In this document: piece by piece, positions 1-9,931 of the stretch | Position numbering within the stretch: position 1 is the stretch's first letter | Layout: the number at the start of each line of letters is the position of its first letter | Notes under the pieces: model-generated | Databases searched by the model: none | Seen by the model: the letters and a program-made list of their open reading frames with translations, nothing else | Told to the model about the DNA's origin: nothing | Made by a program: the position numbers and the translations under genes | NCBI GenBank assembly: GCA_024405815.1 | Contig: JAKSNX010000008.1 | Location: 1 to 43,215, forward strand | Length of the DNA: 43,215 nucleotides | Source: Paludibacteraceae bacterium | GTDB lineage: Bacteria > Bacteroidota > Bacteroidia > Bacteroidales > Paludibacteraceae | Direction of reading: 5' to 3'

Positions 1-728
1 GATGTTGATAACTCATTGTGTATGCTTGGCGGAATTACAGTAGGTCCCACGTGCATGGATAGGTTAGGGCTTACATCGTAGTCCCGCAATATGGAATCCA
101 CGTATGAGTCTATTATGGAAAGCATATACAGCACGCCCACACATATAAAACTTAAATCTCTGTTTCTATGATAGCCATCCATCTTATTCTTAAATGTACG
201 CTTGTAGTAATCCATATTAGACGCATCTATTTTTACGCCTGGAGGCAGCACTTTTTCATAATAGCGGGCGGCAGGGTCTGAACTGCAAAGGTCTGTGTAT
301 GCTTTTCTGTAGTCAACGTACATTTGGTTATTCCAAGTTATGGCATAACCTAAGCCTGCTATACCTCCGTAAATGATAGGCAGTTTCCAATATTGGCGGT
401 TGTATATTTGCCCCGCACCTGGGAATATGGCTGCAATCCAAGCCGCCATAGCGGGTTTTGGAATGCGGTTTATTCTCTCATAATGGCGTTTCTTGCGTTC
501 CTGCTCCGTTAGCAATTCAGAGAGCGATGCAGAGTCCATATCAAAAGTTTGCGGCTTAAATTTAAAGTTTTTAGATGCAAGGCTTTTATAATCAGGCTCA
601 CTGATGCTTACATCTACCATGCTTTCTGTGATATTTGACATTCTCAATGCTCTTGCAACGTAATTATCCTCTGCCGAAGACAGCATCGGGATAATAAATA
701 ACAATATGAGAATAAGGTGTTTATGCAT
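1..728 (-). CDS. DUF5683 family membrane protein, 3' end outside window
   Basis: Reading the minus strand from the ATG at 728-726 gives an open frame that runs off the left edge (at least 242 residues). It starts with a signal peptide (MHKHLILILLLFIIPMLSSA), followed by a linker and a conserved block beginning near residue 100 (AWIAAIFPGAGQIYNRQYWK). That block, with the following hydrophobic stretch (IIYGGIAGLGYAI), is typical of DUF5683, a Bacteroidetes membrane family of unknown biochemical function. A second hydrophobic segment lies near residues 205-220. The start codon overlaps the parB stop by one base (TAATG), so it is translationally coupled to parAB. Family placement is from recognised motifs; the function is unknown. 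Confidence 0.75.
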   Translation of the reverse strand, partial: MHKHLILILLFIIPMLSSAEDNYVARALRMSNITESMVDVSISEPDYKSLASKNFKFKPQTFDMDSASLSELLTEQERKKRHYERINRIPKPAMAAWIAAIFPGAGQIYNRQYWKLPIIYGGIAGLGYAITWNNQMYVDYRKAYTDLCSSDPAARYYEKVLPPGVKIDASNMDYYKRTFKNKMDGYHRNRDLSFICVGVLYMLSIIDSYVDSILRDYDVSPNLSMHVGPTVIPPSIHNELST

Positions 729-1588
729 TATAGTTTATCAAGTATGGACATTATGCTTTCCAACTGCTCGTCGTTTTTAAACTGAAGAACTATTTTTCCG
801 CTTCCTTTAATGCTACGGTCTATTTTTACATCTGACTTGAACAGCGATGATAACTTTTTACAAAGTGGCTCATACACAGATATATCCTCCTTGCTTACAG
901 ATGTTTTTGGCTTGTTTCCGTTACCCGATGCCAACTCCTCTAACTTACGCACTGAGTATCCGTTTTTTACGGTAGCCTCATAGAGCTTAATCATAGTGGC
1001 TGGGTCATCAATGGAGACCAATGCACGTGCATGCCCCATGTCTATCTTGCCAGCCTTAAGTCCAAGCTGAATCTCTGCAGGCAGTTTTAGCAGTCTGAGG
1101 TAATTTGTTACTGTGGCACGTTTTTTTCCAACCCTCTCTCCAAGTTTCTCCTGTGTAAACTTATAGTCGTCTATAAGACGCTGATAAGATAGGGCTATCT
1201 CTATGGCGTTAAGGTCTTCACGTTGAATGTTCTCAACCAAAGCCATCTCCATAAGAGTCTCATCATTAACTGTCTTTATGTATGCAGGAATGGTTGTAAG
1301 CCCTGCCATTTTAGAAGCACGGCAACGCCTCTCACCCGATATTATCTGATATTTGCCTTTGGCTATCTCTCTTAATGTAACAGGTTGTACCACACCAAGT
1401 TCCTTGATAGATGCGGCAAGTTCTGACAGTGCTTCCTCATCAAAATTCTTTCTTGGCTGGTTAGGGTTTGCCTCTATATCAGATAGAGAGACCTCACTAA
1501 TTTGTGAAGAGCCTCCCGTCTGGACATCGTCTAATTGTATTAACGCTCCAAGTCCGCGTCCAAGTGCATTTTTTTTAGGTGCAGCCAT
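728..1588 (-). CDS. parB: ParB/Spo0J chromosome partitioning protein
   Basis: ParB proteins load onto parS sites, spread as CTP-dependent clamps and work with ParA in chromosome segregation. This 286-residue protein has the N-terminal ParB/Srx-like domain (about residues 30-120) with the signature ISGERRCRA. A central helix-turn-helix (about 135-200) follows, with KLGERVGKKRATVTNYLRLL, and then a C-terminal dimerisation region. The length is normal for the family. It starts 3 bases after the parA stop and overlaps the DUF5683 gene downstream by one base, giving a parA-parB-DUF5683 operon. I found no clear parS palindrome nearby. Confidence 0.95.
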   Translation of the reverse strand: MAAPKKNALGRGLGALIQLDDVQTGGSSQISEVSLSDIEANPNQPRKNFDEEALSELAASIKELGVVQPVTLREIAKGKYQIISGERRCRASKMAGLTTIPAYIKTVNDETLMEMALVENIQREDLNAIEIALSYQRLIDDYKFTQEKLGERVGKKRATVTNYLRLLKLPAEIQLGLKAGKIDMGHARALVSIDDPATMIKLYEATVKNGYSVRKLEELASGNGNKPKTSVSKEDISVYEPLCKKLSSLFKSDVKIDRSIKGSGKIVLQFKNDEQLESIMSILDKL

Positions 1589-1591
1589 AGT

Positions 1592-2350
1592 CTATTTCTT
1601 AATAATTTCTTGTGCTAACTGTAAATAATTCTGAGACCCGCGGGAGTCTGCATCGTAGAGAATAACCGGAATGCCATGGCTTGGTGACTCACTAAGCTTT
1701 ATATTACGCTGAATAACAGTCTCAAACACCATAGAACCAAAATACTGTTTTACCTCTTTATATACTTGGTTTGCAAGTTTAAGTCTGGAATCAAACATGG
1801 TCAGCAGAAAACCCTCTATCTCAAGAGAGGGGTTAAGCCTGCTCTTAATTATCTTAATGGTATTCAATAACTTACTAATACCCTCCAATGCGTAATACTC
1901 TGCCTGTACAGGTATAATGACACTATCGGCGGCGGTAAGGCAGTTAATGGTTATTAAGCCCAGCGATGGTGAGCAGTCTATAAGAATGTAGTCATAATCA
2001 CTTTTTATAGGTTCCAAAAGGTTCTTTAGCAGGTGTTCACGGTCTTCAAGTTTAAGCATCTCCACCTCTGCTCCCACCAAGTCTATATGTGATGGTAGTA
2101 CCTCCAGCTTGTCAATTTCAGTCTTTTGAATAGCATCTGTAGCTTTATTTCCGTTTATAAGACACTCGTAAATAGTTGTATCTAAATTAGTAACATCTAT
2201 GTTTAGACCCGATGACGCGTTTGCCTGCGGGTCTGCGTCAACAAGCAGTACCTTTTTTTCCAATACAGAGAGCGATGCCGCAAGGTTAATTGCAGTGGTA
2301 GTCTTACCCACACCGCCCTTTTGATTTGCTATTGCAATAATCTTTCCCAT
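1592..2350 (-). CDS. parA: ParA/Soj family ATPase
   Basis: ParA is a deviant Walker-type ATPase that binds DNA non-specifically and positions ParB-parS complexes. The protein is 252 residues when started at the ATG at 2350-2348 (MGKIIAIANQKGGVGKTTTA). The open frame extends 44 codons further upstream, but that extension crosses the promoter region and the divergent pheS start, so the inner ATG is chosen. The deviant Walker A motif KGGVGKTTT is at residues 10-18. Walker A' (LLVDADPQAN) and Walker B (YDYILIDCSPSLG) are also present. It is the first gene of the parAB operon. Confidence 0.95.
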   Translation of the reverse strand: MGKIIAIANQKGGVGKTTTAINLAASLSVLEKKVLLVDADPQANASSGLNIDVTNLDTTIYECLINGNKATDAIQKTEIDKLEVLPSHIDLVGAEVEMLKLEDREHLLKNLLEPIKSDYDYILIDCSPSLGLITINCLTAADSVIIPVQAEYYALEGISKLLNTIKIIKSRLNPSLEIEGFLLTMFDSRLKLANQVYKEVKQYFGSMVFETVIQRNIKLSESPSHGIPVILYDADSRGSQNYLQLAQEIIKK

Positions 2351-2375
2351 ATTAAGGCATTTTATAATTAGTCTG

Positions 2376-2383
2376 CAAATATA
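2376..2383 (-). promoter_or_regulatory. -7 box of the parA promoter
   Basis: On the minus strand this reads TATATTTG, matching the Bacteroidetes TAnnTTTG element. The leader to the parA ATG would be about 20 bases. No clear -33 TTG was found at the expected distance. Confidence 0.5.
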
Positions 2384-2410
2384 ATAACTTTTAACGAATA
2401 AATAAGCAGA

Positions 2411-2443
2411 TGTTGAATAGTTGTTAAAAAGTTTGTATCTTTG
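2411..2443 (+). promoter_or_regulatory. pheS-lon promoter
   Basis: A -33 TGTTG (2411-2415) and a -7 TATCTTTG (2436-2443) are separated by 20 bases, as in typical Bacteroidetes promoters. The predicted leader before the pheS ATG is only about 15-18 bases. Confidence 0.7.
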
Positions 2444-2464
2444 CATTTCAAATTTAAAAAATTT

Positions 2465-3481
2465 ATGAGAGATAGAATTCAACAGTTATTAGGAGAGATT
2501 AAAAATCTGCAAGCCTCTAACAAAGAGGAAGTTGAGCAGTTGCGTTTAAAATATTTGAGCAAGAAGGGAGAAATATCGCAGTTGTTCTCAGATTTCAGAA
2601 ATGTTGCAGGCGATGAGAAACGTATAGTGGGGCAGATGCTTAATGAGCTAAAGAATACAGCCCAAGACAAACTAAACGAGATGAAAGATGCGTTTGATAA
2701 TCAAGTAGGTGCAGACGCACTTGATTTGTCACGCTCTCAGAGCCCTATAGAGTTTGGCACCCGCCATCCGCTGTCAATTGTAAAGAATGAGATTATAGAC
2801 ATTTTCTCACGTCTTGGTTTTACAGTGGCAGAAGGACCTGAGATAGAGGACGATTGGCATGTGTTTGGGGCATTGAATTTTCCGCCTGAGCACCCTGCAC
2901 GTGATATGCAGGATACATTCTTTATAGAGAAGAACCCCGATATACTGCTTCGTACACATACATCAAGTGTACAGTCTCACGTAATGACCACACAGAAGCC
3001 ACCTATACGTGTGCTTTGCCCAGGCAGAGTATATAGAAATGAGGCTATATCTTACCGTGCCCATTGTTTCTTCCATCAGGTGGAGGGTCTTTACATAGAT
3101 AAAAACGTATCATTTGCTGACTTAAAACAGGCTTTGCTTTACTTTGCAAAGGAGATGTTTGGTGAGAACACACAGATAAGGTTGCGTCCGTCATACTTCC
3201 CGTTCACAGAGCCAAGTGCAGAGATGGACATATCTTGTGACCTATGCGGTGGCAAGGGTTGCAATTTCTGCAAACATACAGGTTGGGTTGAGATTCTTGG
3301 TTGCGGTATGGTTGACCCTGCCGTACTTGAAGCCTGCGGTATAGATTCCAAAGTTTATTCAGGTTATGCGTTTGGTATGGGAGTGGAGCGTATCGCTAAC
3401 CTGAAATTCCGTTGTAAAGACCTTAGAATGTTCTCTGAGAACGATTTGCGGTTCTTAAAACAGTTTGATTCTGCAATGTAA
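2465..3481 (+). CDS. pheS: Phenylalanyl-tRNA synthetase alpha subunit
   Basis: PheS is the catalytic subunit of the alpha2beta2 enzyme that charges tRNA-Phe in the cytoplasm. The 338-residue protein starts at the ATG at 2465; an ATG eight codons upstream falls inside the -7 promoter box and is rejected. It has an N-terminal coiled coil (about 1-85) and then the class II catalytic core. Motif 2 is visible as GRVYRNEAISYRAHCFFHQ and motif 3 as GMGVERIANL near the C-terminus. A Cys cluster (CDLCGGKGCNFC) sits near residue 260. It overlaps lon by one base (TAATG), so the two genes form an operon. Confidence 0.96.
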   Translation: MRDRIQQLLGEIKNLQASNKEEVEQLRLKYLSKKGEISQLFSDFRNVAGDEKRIVGQMLNELKNTAQDKLNEMKDAFDNQVGADALDLSRSQSPIEFGTRHPLSIVKNEIIDIFSRLGFTVAEGPEIEDDWHVFGALNFPPEHPARDMQDTFFIEKNPDILLRTHTSSVQSHVMTTQKPPIRVLCPGRVYRNEAISYRAHCFFHQVEGLYIDKNVSFADLKQALLYFAKEMFGENTQIRLRPSYFPFTEPSAEMDISCDLCGGKGCNFCKHTGWVEILGCGMVDPAVLEACGIDSKVYSGYAFGMGVERIANLKFRCKDLRMFSENDLRFLKQFDSAM

Positions 3482-5853
3482 TGGATACAAATGAACTGAT
3501 ACCATTGATAGCGGACGATGACACCCGCTACCTTGAAAAGTTAAAAGAGGAGCCGGAGGTTCCCCTTTTGACGTTAAGAAACGTAGTGCTGTTCCCCGGC
3601 ATTGTGTTGCCTATTAACGTGGGCAGAAAAAAATCACTGAAACTTGTACGTGAGGTTTTTGAGCGTAACGGCATTATAGGTGCTGTTGCCCAAAAAGACG
3701 GAGTGGTGGAGGAACCTACAGAGAATGACTTGTTTAATGTAGGTGCCATAGCACAGATACTGCGTATATTGGAGATGCCAGATGGCTCCACTACAATAAT
3801 TCTGCAGGGCAGATGTGCATTCACTATAGATGCCATTGTGGCTACAGAACCATATTTTACGGCAAGGGTGAATCCGTTGCCGCAGTCTAATGTAGTGCCT
3901 AAGACTAAGGAGTTTAAGGCATGTCTCTCTGCCATTAAGGATGCGGCACAGAAAATACTGAAACTTAGCGGTGGTTTCCATCAGGATATGATGTTTGCCA
4001 TAAAGAACATAGACAATGCACAGTTTCTTGTAAACTTTATATGCGGTAACACCAATATTCCGCTTGCAGAGAAACAGGAACTGCTTGAGGCTCCTACACT
4101 TCAGCAGAGGGCTGAACTGCTTATCAAGGCTCTTACTAAGGAACTGCACCTGCTTGAGATTAAGAACTCCATACAGAACAAGGCTATGGAGAACATAGGC
4201 AAGCAGCAGCGTGAGTATTTCCTGCAACAGCAGATGAAAACCATACAAAAGGAACTTGGAGGTACCACACAGGAGCAGGACATCAAGAGCATAGAGGAGA
4301 AGGCTAAAGGCAAAAAGTGGGATAAGCAGACTAAAGAATATGTTGAGAAGGAGATAAAGAAACTACAGGCTCTCTCATCGGGTGCACCAGATTACTCAAT
4401 ACAACTTAATTATGTGCAAACCCTTGTGGATTTGCCTTGGAATGAATATACTGAGGACGATTTTGACCTTAAAAAGGCACAGCGTATATTAGATAAGAAC
4501 CACTATGGGCTTGATGATGTAAAAGACCGCATTATAGAGCATTTGGCTGTGCTTAAACTTAAAGGTGATTTAAAATCCCCGATAATCTGCCTTTACGGAC
4601 CTCCGGGGGTTGGCAAGACCTCGCTTGGAAAGTCTGTGGCACAGGCATTGGGGCGTAAATATGCACGAATATCGCTTGGCGGTCTGCATGATGAGGCGGA
4701 GATACGTGGACACAGGCGTACCTACATAGGGGCTATGCCAGGACGTATTATCCAAAACATTCTTAAAGCAGGTTCTTCTAATCCGGTGTTTATACTTGAT
4801 GAGATAGATAAAGTGGGGGCTGACTACAAGGGAGACCCTGCATCGGCTCTGCTTGAAGTGCTTGACCCTGAGCAGAATAACTCATTCCACGATAACTATC
4901 TTGATATTAACTATGACCTCTCTAAAGTTCTGTTTATAGCTACCGCCAATACGCTAAGCACCATATCTCCTGCACTACTTGACCGTATGGAGCTTATAAA
5001 CATAAGCGGTTACATAGAGCAGGAGAAGGTGGAGATTGCAAACCGTCACCTTATTCCGCAGGAGTGGAAAAACCATGGCATTACCAAGGCTCAGGCTGAA
5101 CTGTCTAAAAAATCGGTCTCTTATATTATTAACCATTACACTAAAGAGTCAGGTGTGCGTGCCTTGGATAAGCAGATAGCAAGCATTGCACGTAAAATTG
5201 CCAAGAAAGTGGCAATGGAAGAGGAGATTTCTCACACCATAGATGAGACTGAGGTGGTTAAGTTGCTTGGAACCGAAACCTACGATGTAGAAAAACAGAA
5301 GGATAAACTTAAGGTAGGTAAAGTGACAGGGCTTGCTTGGACTGCCGTAGGTGGTGTAACGCTTGAGATTGAGACAAGTATAAGCCGTAGCAAGACTCCA
5401 AGTCTTACCCTTACAGGTAATTTGGGAGATGTTATGAAAGAGTCTGCATCGCTTGGCTTATCTTATATAAAGGCTCATGCTAAGGAGTTAGGCATTAAGG
5501 ATAAGTTTTTTGATGATGCCGCCATTCATATTCACGTGCCGGAGGGGGCTATCCCTAAAGACGGACCATCGGCGGGTATAACCATAGCCACCAGCATTCT
5601 CTCTGCTGTTACGGGGCGTAGGGTAAAGCCGCATATAGCTATGACAGGAGAGATAACCCTGCTTGGCGATGTACTGCCTGTGGGTGGAATAAAAGAGAAG
5701 ATTCTTGCCGCCAAACGTGCAGGTGTAACCACGCTTATACTTTGCAAGGATAACAAGAAAAACATAGATGAGATAAAGCCAATCTACCTGAAGGGACTGA
5801 GATTTCACTATGTAAAAGACGTTACAGAGGTGTTTAATTTGGTACTACAGTAA
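3481..5853 (+). CDS. lon: Lon ATP-dependent protease
   Basis: Lon is the cytoplasmic AAA+ serine protease that degrades misfolded and short-lived regulatory proteins. The 790-residue sequence has the N-terminal substrate-binding LON domain (about 25-230), a coiled-coil region, and the AAA+ module with Walker A GPPGVGKT at 373-380 and Walker [10 protein letters not shown]. The C-terminal protease domain carries the catalytic serine in PKDGPSAG (S697) and the catalytic lysine in GGIKEK (K740). All key residues are present. The start codon overlaps the pheS stop (TAATG). Confidence 0.97.
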   Translation: MDTNELIPLIADDDTRYLEKLKEEPEVPLLTLRNVVLFPGIVLPINVGRKKSLKLVREVFERNGIIGAVAQKDGVVEEPTENDLFNVGAIAQILRILEMPDGSTTIILQGRCAFTIDAIVATEPYFTARVNPLPQSNVVPKTKEFKACLSAIKDAAQKILKLSGGFHQDMMFAIKNIDNAQFLVNFICGNTNIPLAEKQELLEAPTLQQRAELLIKALTKELHLLEIKNSIQNKAMENIGKQQREYFLQQQMKTIQKELGGTTQEQDIKSIEEKAKGKKWDKQTKEYVEKEIKKLQALSSGAPDYSIQLNYVQTLVDLPWNEYTEDDFDLKKAQRILDKNHYGLDDVKDRIIEHLAVLKLKGDLKSPIICLYGPPGVGKTSLGKSVAQALGRKYARISLGGLHDEAEIRGHRRTYIGAMPGRIIQNILKAGSSNPVFILDEIDKVGADYKGDPASALLEVLDPEQNNSFHDNYLDINYDLSKVLFIATANTLSTISPALLDRMELINISGYIEQEKVEIANRHLIPQEWKNHGITKAQAELSKKSVSYIINHYTKESGVRALDKQIASIARKIAKKVAMEEEISHTIDETEVVKLLGTETYDVEKQKDKLKVGKVTGLAWTAVGGVTLEIETSISRSKTPSLTLTGNLGDVMKESASLGLSYIKAHAKELGIKDKFFDDAAIHIHVPEGAIPKDGPSAGITIATSILSAVTGRRVKPHIAMTGEITLLGDVLPVGGIKEKILAAKRAGVTTLILCKDNKKNIDEIKPIYLKGLRFHYVKDVTEVFNLVLQ

Positions 5854-5875
5854 ATTTTAAGGTTGGTGTGTTATA

Positions 5876-5897
5876 ATGTATGATGTATGATGTATGA
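5876..5897. repeat. ATGTATG-type dispersed short repeat, copy 1
   Basis: About three tandem units of ATGTATG separated by one base lie between the convergent ends of lon and the TPR gene. The same motif recurs at 9907, 10764, 31737 (inverted) and 34100 (inverted), always at gene borders. Confidence 0.8.
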
Positions 5898-5907
5898 CGC
5901 ATCACCA

Positions 5908-7707
5908 TTATTTGGCGTAGCGTTTCATTACGTTATAGGCACTGTAGAGTCCAAGTTCACCTGCTTTGCTGAGGTCCTTACGGGCCTCTTGTTTTTTGCC
6001 TTGTGAGATGTAGATTAAGGCTCTGTTATAGTAAGCCTCCGCCATACGGTCATATTGCTCTATAGCCTTGGTGTAGTATGTTATGGCAGAGTTAAAGTCT
6101 TTAGCCACCATATATACAAATCCTATATTGTATAGTGCATACACTATGGTGTTATCTAACTGATAAGCCATAGTAAAGTCATTTATGGCTGATATACAGT
6201 CAGATACCATAACCTGCCCTCCGTTTGCAACCTTGTCTTTAAGTTCTATGCTTTTCTCACTGCCTCTGTTAAAGAAACACATAGGCTCTGTGCAAACCAC
6301 TGCGGTGCCGCCAAAATCAATCTTGGTCTTAACATTATCAAGCAGGCAGAAACTAAGCTTGTCTGTAAGTTGTAGGTTAGCCTTGTCTATATCTATATGG
6401 TGTTGCTGCTTGCGGTAAGTCTTGGCAGTGGAGTCTGCCACAGCTACTACAAAACAAGGAAGCGGAATAATGTCTATATCTTTATCCTGAACGTGCCCAC
6501 GCATCTCATTCTTATACTTTTCTGCGGTGCTGCCGTTAAGGTTCTGCACAATGGCACGTGCCTCTTTTGTAGGCTCTAACTCTGTATCGTCTCCTTGGCG
6601 TTGCTTGCGCTTGCCGCTTTTAATATCCTGTTCTATCTGGGCTGCGTCAAAATAGTCTTTCTCTGCACCTTGGCGGTCACGCAGTTTCTTTTTTACATCG
6701 CCACGGCAAGTATAGGCTGGAGAAAAATCGGGGTATCTCTTTATAACGGTATTAAAATCTGCAAGTGCCTCTTTATATTCACCTACCTTGTAGTGGAGCA
6801 TGGCACGCTGGAAATATGCGGCAAAATTATTTGGCTCAAGGGCAAGACACACAGAGAAATCATCTATAGAGTTGTTTAGGTCTCCCACCTCTGCACGTAG
6901 AATGGCTCGGTTATAATAGGCGTTTGCGTTCTTGTTATCAAGTTTTATAGCCTCATTAAAGTCTGCCATAGCACCTTTAAGGTCATTGAGCTCCATCTTT
7001 ATAATGGCACGGTTTATAAGAAAATCGCCACGGAACCCATTGTGTTTTACAGCATTGTTAAGGTCTTCCAACGCTCCGGCATAGTCTTTTTTCTCATAAC
7101 GCAGCATACCTCGTATGGCATACCCCATCTCTCTGTCGGAGTTATATTCTATACCTGTATCAAGCACACTCTCCGCCCTTACGGTATCTTTTTTCATAAG
7201 AAGCACTAGGGTAAGCAGTATATAGGTATCGGCGTAATGGGGGAATTTATCTATGGTAGCCATACCTTCATTGTAGGCTTCATCTACTTTGTTCTGTTGT
7301 AATAGGTTCTCTATCAATACTATATGAACTTCTTTATTTTCAGGGTCAAATTCCAATGCCTTACGCAAGTCGTCTGATGATGAGTCTATATCCTTAATGT
7401 ACCTTTTAGCGTAACCTCTAAGGTAATAGACTTTAGATAGGAACGGATTTATCTCAAGTGCCGCGTTACAGTCTGCTATACAGCCACTGTAGTCCTCTAA
7501 GTATAGTTTGGCAATGGCACGGAAAAAGTATGGGTCTGTAAGGTGTGGTTTTGCCTCTATAACCTGATTGAAATAGCCTATTGACACCACATAATCCTCA
7601 AAATAGAGAGCGTTACGCCCCATATCCAGCAATCTGTCCGCATTTATTTGTGCTGTAGCAAGCAAACTGACGCAAAATAAAAATATAGATGTAACCGCTT
7701 TCCTCAT
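5908..7707 (-). CDS. Secreted tetratricopeptide-repeat protein
   Basis: This 599-residue protein begins with a signal peptide (MRKAVTSIFLFCVSLLATAQ) and is therefore probably exported to the periplasm. Residues about 25-365 form a run of TPR units with the characteristic A-Y/F-NRA pattern (for example NAYYNRAILRAEVGDLNNSIDDF). A low-complexity, repeat-free section follows (about 365-500), and two further TPR units lie near the C-terminus (AYYNRALIYISQGKKQEARKDL). TPRs mediate protein-protein interaction; the partner and role are not evident. It is transcribed alone, convergent with lon and divergent from the DUF4494 gene. Confidence 0.88.
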   Translation of the reverse strand: MRKAVTSIFLFCVSLLATAQINADRLLDMGRNALYFEDYVVSIGYFNQVIEAKPHLTDPYFFRAIAKLYLEDYSGCIADCNAALEINPFLSKVYYLRGYAKRYIKDIDSSSDDLRKALEFDPENKEVHIVLIENLLQQNKVDEAYNEGMATIDKFPHYADTYILLTLVLLMKKDTVRAESVLDTGIEYNSDREMGYAIRGMLRYEKKDYAGALEDLNNAVKHNGFRGDFLINRAIIKMELNDLKGAMADFNEAIKLDNKNANAYYNRAILRAEVGDLNNSIDDFSVCLALEPNNFAAYFQRAMLHYKVGEYKEALADFNTVIKRYPDFSPAYTCRGDVKKKLRDRQGAEKDYFDAAQIEQDIKSGKRKQRQGDDTELEPTKEARAIVQNLNGSTAEKYKNEMRGHVQDKDIDIIPLPCFVVAVADSTAKTYRKQQHHIDIDKANLQLTDKLSFCLLDNVKTKIDFGGTAVVCTEPMCFFNRGSEKSIELKDKVANGGQVMVSDCISAINDFTMAYQLDNTIVYALYNIGFVYMVAKDFNSAITYYTKAIEQYDRMAEAYYNRALIYISQGKKQEARKDLSKAGELGLYSAYNVMKRYAK

Positions 7708-7715
7708 TCTAAAGG

Positions 7716-7723
7716 CAAAGGTA
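7716..7723 (-). promoter_or_regulatory. -7 box for the TPR gene
   Basis: TACCTTTG on the minus strand lies only 9 bases upstream of the start codon, predicting a nearly leaderless mRNA. No good -33 element was seen. Confidence 0.45.
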
Positions 7724-7751
7724 ATAATATTTAATTATTTTTGCCTAACTC

Positions 7752-7783
7752 TTTGCAGAAAATAAGTATTTATTTTAACTTTG
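7752..7783 (+). promoter_or_regulatory. Promoter of the DUF4494-prfC unit
   Basis: A -33 TTTG (7752-7755) and -7 TAACTTTG (7776-7783) are separated by 20 bases. The ATG follows 24 bases later. Confidence 0.7.
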
Positions 7784-7807
7784 TAACGCAAAAAAATTGT
7801 ACAGACT

Positions 7808-8278
7808 ATGGCTAAGTTTTTTGAATGTAAAATCCGCTATGAGAAGCAGATTACAGACCCCAATGATAAGGATTGTGGTAAACTGAAAAAAGTTAACGAA
7901 GTGTATCTTGTTGATGCTCTTAGTTTTACAGAGGCGGAGGCAAGAATTGTAAAAGAGGTTGTCCAATACATTAAAGGGGAATATACCATTACAAACATTA
8001 AGCAGGCAAGGATTGCAGAGCTTATATTTAAAGATGATGACTTGTGTGAGAATTGGTTTACCATAAAAATTAAGATTGTGGTGGTGGATGAGGAGCGTGG
8101 AACAGAACGCCTTGTGCCACAGACACTTTTAGTGCGTGCAGAGAGTGTTGAAGATGCTCTTAAACGCTTTAAGGAAGCATTTAAGGATTCTATGAGTGAT
8201 TTTACCATTACAAGCATAGCCTCCAGCCCAATACTTGAATATTACAAATATGTAACAGATTCCGCTGTAGAAAAATAA
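7808..8278 (+). CDS. DUF4494 domain protein
   Basis: A 156-residue protein that matches the Bacteroidetes DUF4494 family along its whole length (opening MAKFFECKIRYEKQ, central VDALSFTEAEARI, closing SIASSPILEYY). No signal peptide or membrane segment is visible, so it is probably cytoplasmic. Function is unknown. It is followed after 9 bases by prfC and shares a promoter with it. That arrangement suggests a housekeeping role but does not prove one. Confidence 0.85.
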   Translation: MAKFFECKIRYEKQITDPNDKDCGKLKKVNEVYLVDALSFTEAEARIVKEVVQYIKGEYTITNIKQARIAELIFKDDDLCENWFTIKIKIVVVDEERGTERLVPQTLLVRAESVEDALKRFKEAFKDSMSDFTITSIASSPILEYYKYVTDSAVEK

Positions 8279-8287
8279 CTTAAGATT

Positions 8288-9865
8288 ATGAATTTAGCGG
8301 ATGAGATAAAACGCAGGCGTACATTTGCCATTATTTCCCACCCCGATGCAGGAAAAACCACACTTACAGAGAAACTACTGCTTTTTGGAGGTGCCATACA
8401 CGTGGCAGGGGCTGTAAAAAGCAACAAGATAAAGAAGACAGCCACATCGGACTGGATGGAGATAGAGAAACAGAGAGGTATATCTGTAGCCACATCTGTT
8501 ATGGGGTTTGAGTATCGGGACTTTAAGATAAACATTCTGGATACCCCTGGTCACCAAGATTTTGCAGAGGACACATTCCGCACCCTTACAGCGGTAGATA
8601 GCGTAATTATAGTTATAGACTCAGCCAAAGGTGTTGAGACACAGACACGCAAGCTTATGCAGGTGTGCCGTATGCGTAAGACCCCTGTTATGGTCTTTAT
8701 GAACAAGATGGACCGTGAGGGGCGTGACCCTTTTGACCTTATGGACGAGGTGGAAGCAGAACTTGGCATAAAGGTTAGACCTCTTAGCTGGCCTATAAAT
8801 ATGGGGCAGAACTTCAAAGGGGTGTATAATATATATAAGGAGGATTTGAACCTCTATACCCCTAACAAGCAGACAGTATCTGAGACCATTGAGTTTAAAG
8901 ACCTTAACAGCACAGAGTTAGAGAACTATATAGGAGAGAAAGATGCCGCCAAACTGCGTGAGGACCTTGACCTTATTCAAGGGGTATATAATCCATTTAA
9001 TATAGAAGAGTATTTAAGCGGAGACCTTGCCCCCGTGTTTTTTGGCAGTGCCTTGAATACCTTTGGAGTAAAGGAGTTGCTTGACTGTTTTGTGGAGATA
9101 GCCCCAAGCCCAAGACCTATAGAGGCTATAGAGCGTAAGGTGGACCCTATGGAACAGGCGTTCTCTGGATTTGTGTTTAAGATACATGCCAATATGGACC
9201 CTAACCATCGCTCATGTATAGCGTTTGTCAAGGTTTGCAGTGGTAAGTTTGAGCGTAATGTAAACTACAAGCATGTAAGGTTTAACCGCCTTATGAAATT
9301 TGCCGCCCCTACAGCCTTTATGGCTCAGCGTAAGGAGACCGTAGATGAGGCGTATGCCGGCGATATTGTGGGTTTACCCGATAATGGTAACTTTAAGATT
9401 GGCGATAGCCTTTCAAGTGGTGAGGACATTCACTTTAAGGGGTTGCCAAGTTTCTCGCCAGAGATGTTCCAATACATAGAGAATGCTGACCCTATGAAAC
9501 AGAAACAACTGCAAAAGGGTATAGACCAGCTTATGGACGAGGGCGTGGCACAGCTGTTTGTAAATCAGTTTAACGGACGTAAGATTATAGGCACAGTGGG
9601 GCAACTTCAGTTTGAGGTTATTCAGTACCGTCTGCTGCATGAGTACAACGCCCAATGCCGTTGGGAGCCTATCCGCCTCTACAAGGCTTGCTGGATAAAG
9701 AGTGATGATGCGGCAGAACTTGAGAACTTTAAGAAACGCAAATATCAGTATATGGCTAAGGATAAAGAGGGGCGTGATGTTTTCCTTGCCGACTCAGCAT
9801 ATATGCTTCAGATGGCACAGGAGGACTTTAAGAACATAAGGTTCCATTTCAGTAGTGAGTTTTAA
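8288..9865 (+). CDS. prfC: Peptide chain release factor 3
   Basis: RF3 is a GTPase that helps remove RF1/RF2 from the ribosome after peptide release. The 525-residue protein has the translational GTPase motifs: G1 SHPDAGKTT (residues 17-25), G2 region with the switch threonine ([11 protein letters not shown]), G3 DTPGHQDF and G4 NKMDREG. Domains II and III typical of RF3 follow (for example [26 protein letters not shown], written here in part). Length is normal for RF3, and shorter than EF-G, which excludes the latter. Downstream is a CvfB-like gene on the same strand. Confidence 0.96.
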   Translation: MNLADEIKRRRTFAIISHPDAGKTTLTEKLLLFGGAIHVAGAVKSNKIKKTATSDWMEIEKQRGISVATSVMGFEYRDFKINILDTPGHQDFAEDTFRTLTAVDSVIIVIDSAKGVETQTRKLMQVCRMRKTPVMVFMNKMDREGRDPFDLMDEVEAELGIKVRPLSWPINMGQNFKGVYNIYKEDLNLYTPNKQTVSETIEFKDLNSTELENYIGEKDAAKLREDLDLIQGVYNPFNIEEYLSGDLAPVFFGSALNTFGVKELLDCFVEIAPSPRPIEAIERKVDPMEQAFSGFVFKIHANMDPNHRSCIAFVKVCSGKFERNVNYKHVRFNRLMKFAAPTAFMAQRKETVDEAYAGDIVGLPDNGNFKIGDSLSSGEDIHFKGLPSFSPEMFQYIENADPMKQKQLQKGIDQLMDEGVAQLFVNQFNGRKIIGTVGQLQFEVIQYRLLHEYNAQCRWEPIRLYKACWIKSDDAAELENFKKRKYQYMAKDKEGRDVFLADSAYMLQMAQEDFKNIRFHFSSEF

Positions 9866-9870
9866 TTCTC

Positions 9871-9900
9871 TCGTCATTTTGAGTGTTAGCGAAAAATCTC
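9871..9900. repeat. GTCATTCTGAG-type interspersed repeat, degenerate copy
   Basis: CGTCATTTTGAG followed by AGCGAAAAATCTC matches the reverse complement of the repeat at 29027-29067. It fills most of the gap between prfC and the S1-protein gene. Confidence 0.6.
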
Positions 9901-9906
9901 ATAATA

Positions 9907-9921
9907 ATGTATGATGTATGA
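9907..9921. repeat. ATGTATG-type dispersed short repeat, copy 2
   Basis: Two units directly upstream of the S1-protein gene. The repeat adds an in-frame ATG ATG TAT that artificially lengthens the open frame by seven codons. Confidence 0.75.
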
Positions 9922-9931
9922 GGGTCAGAAT

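Noticed and set aside
47..60. CCACGTG motif as a parS site for ParB
   Set aside because: It lies inside the DUF5683 coding sequence and lacks the flanking palindrome of parS.
1592..2482. 44-residue N-terminal extension of ParA
   Set aside because: It crosses the divergent promoters and overlaps pheS; the Walker A-proximal ATG at 2350 fits the family.
3634..4248. Large minus-strand frame (204 codons) opposite lon
   Set aside because: Shadow of the lon reading frame; Cys/Leu/Tyr-rich with no domain resemblance.
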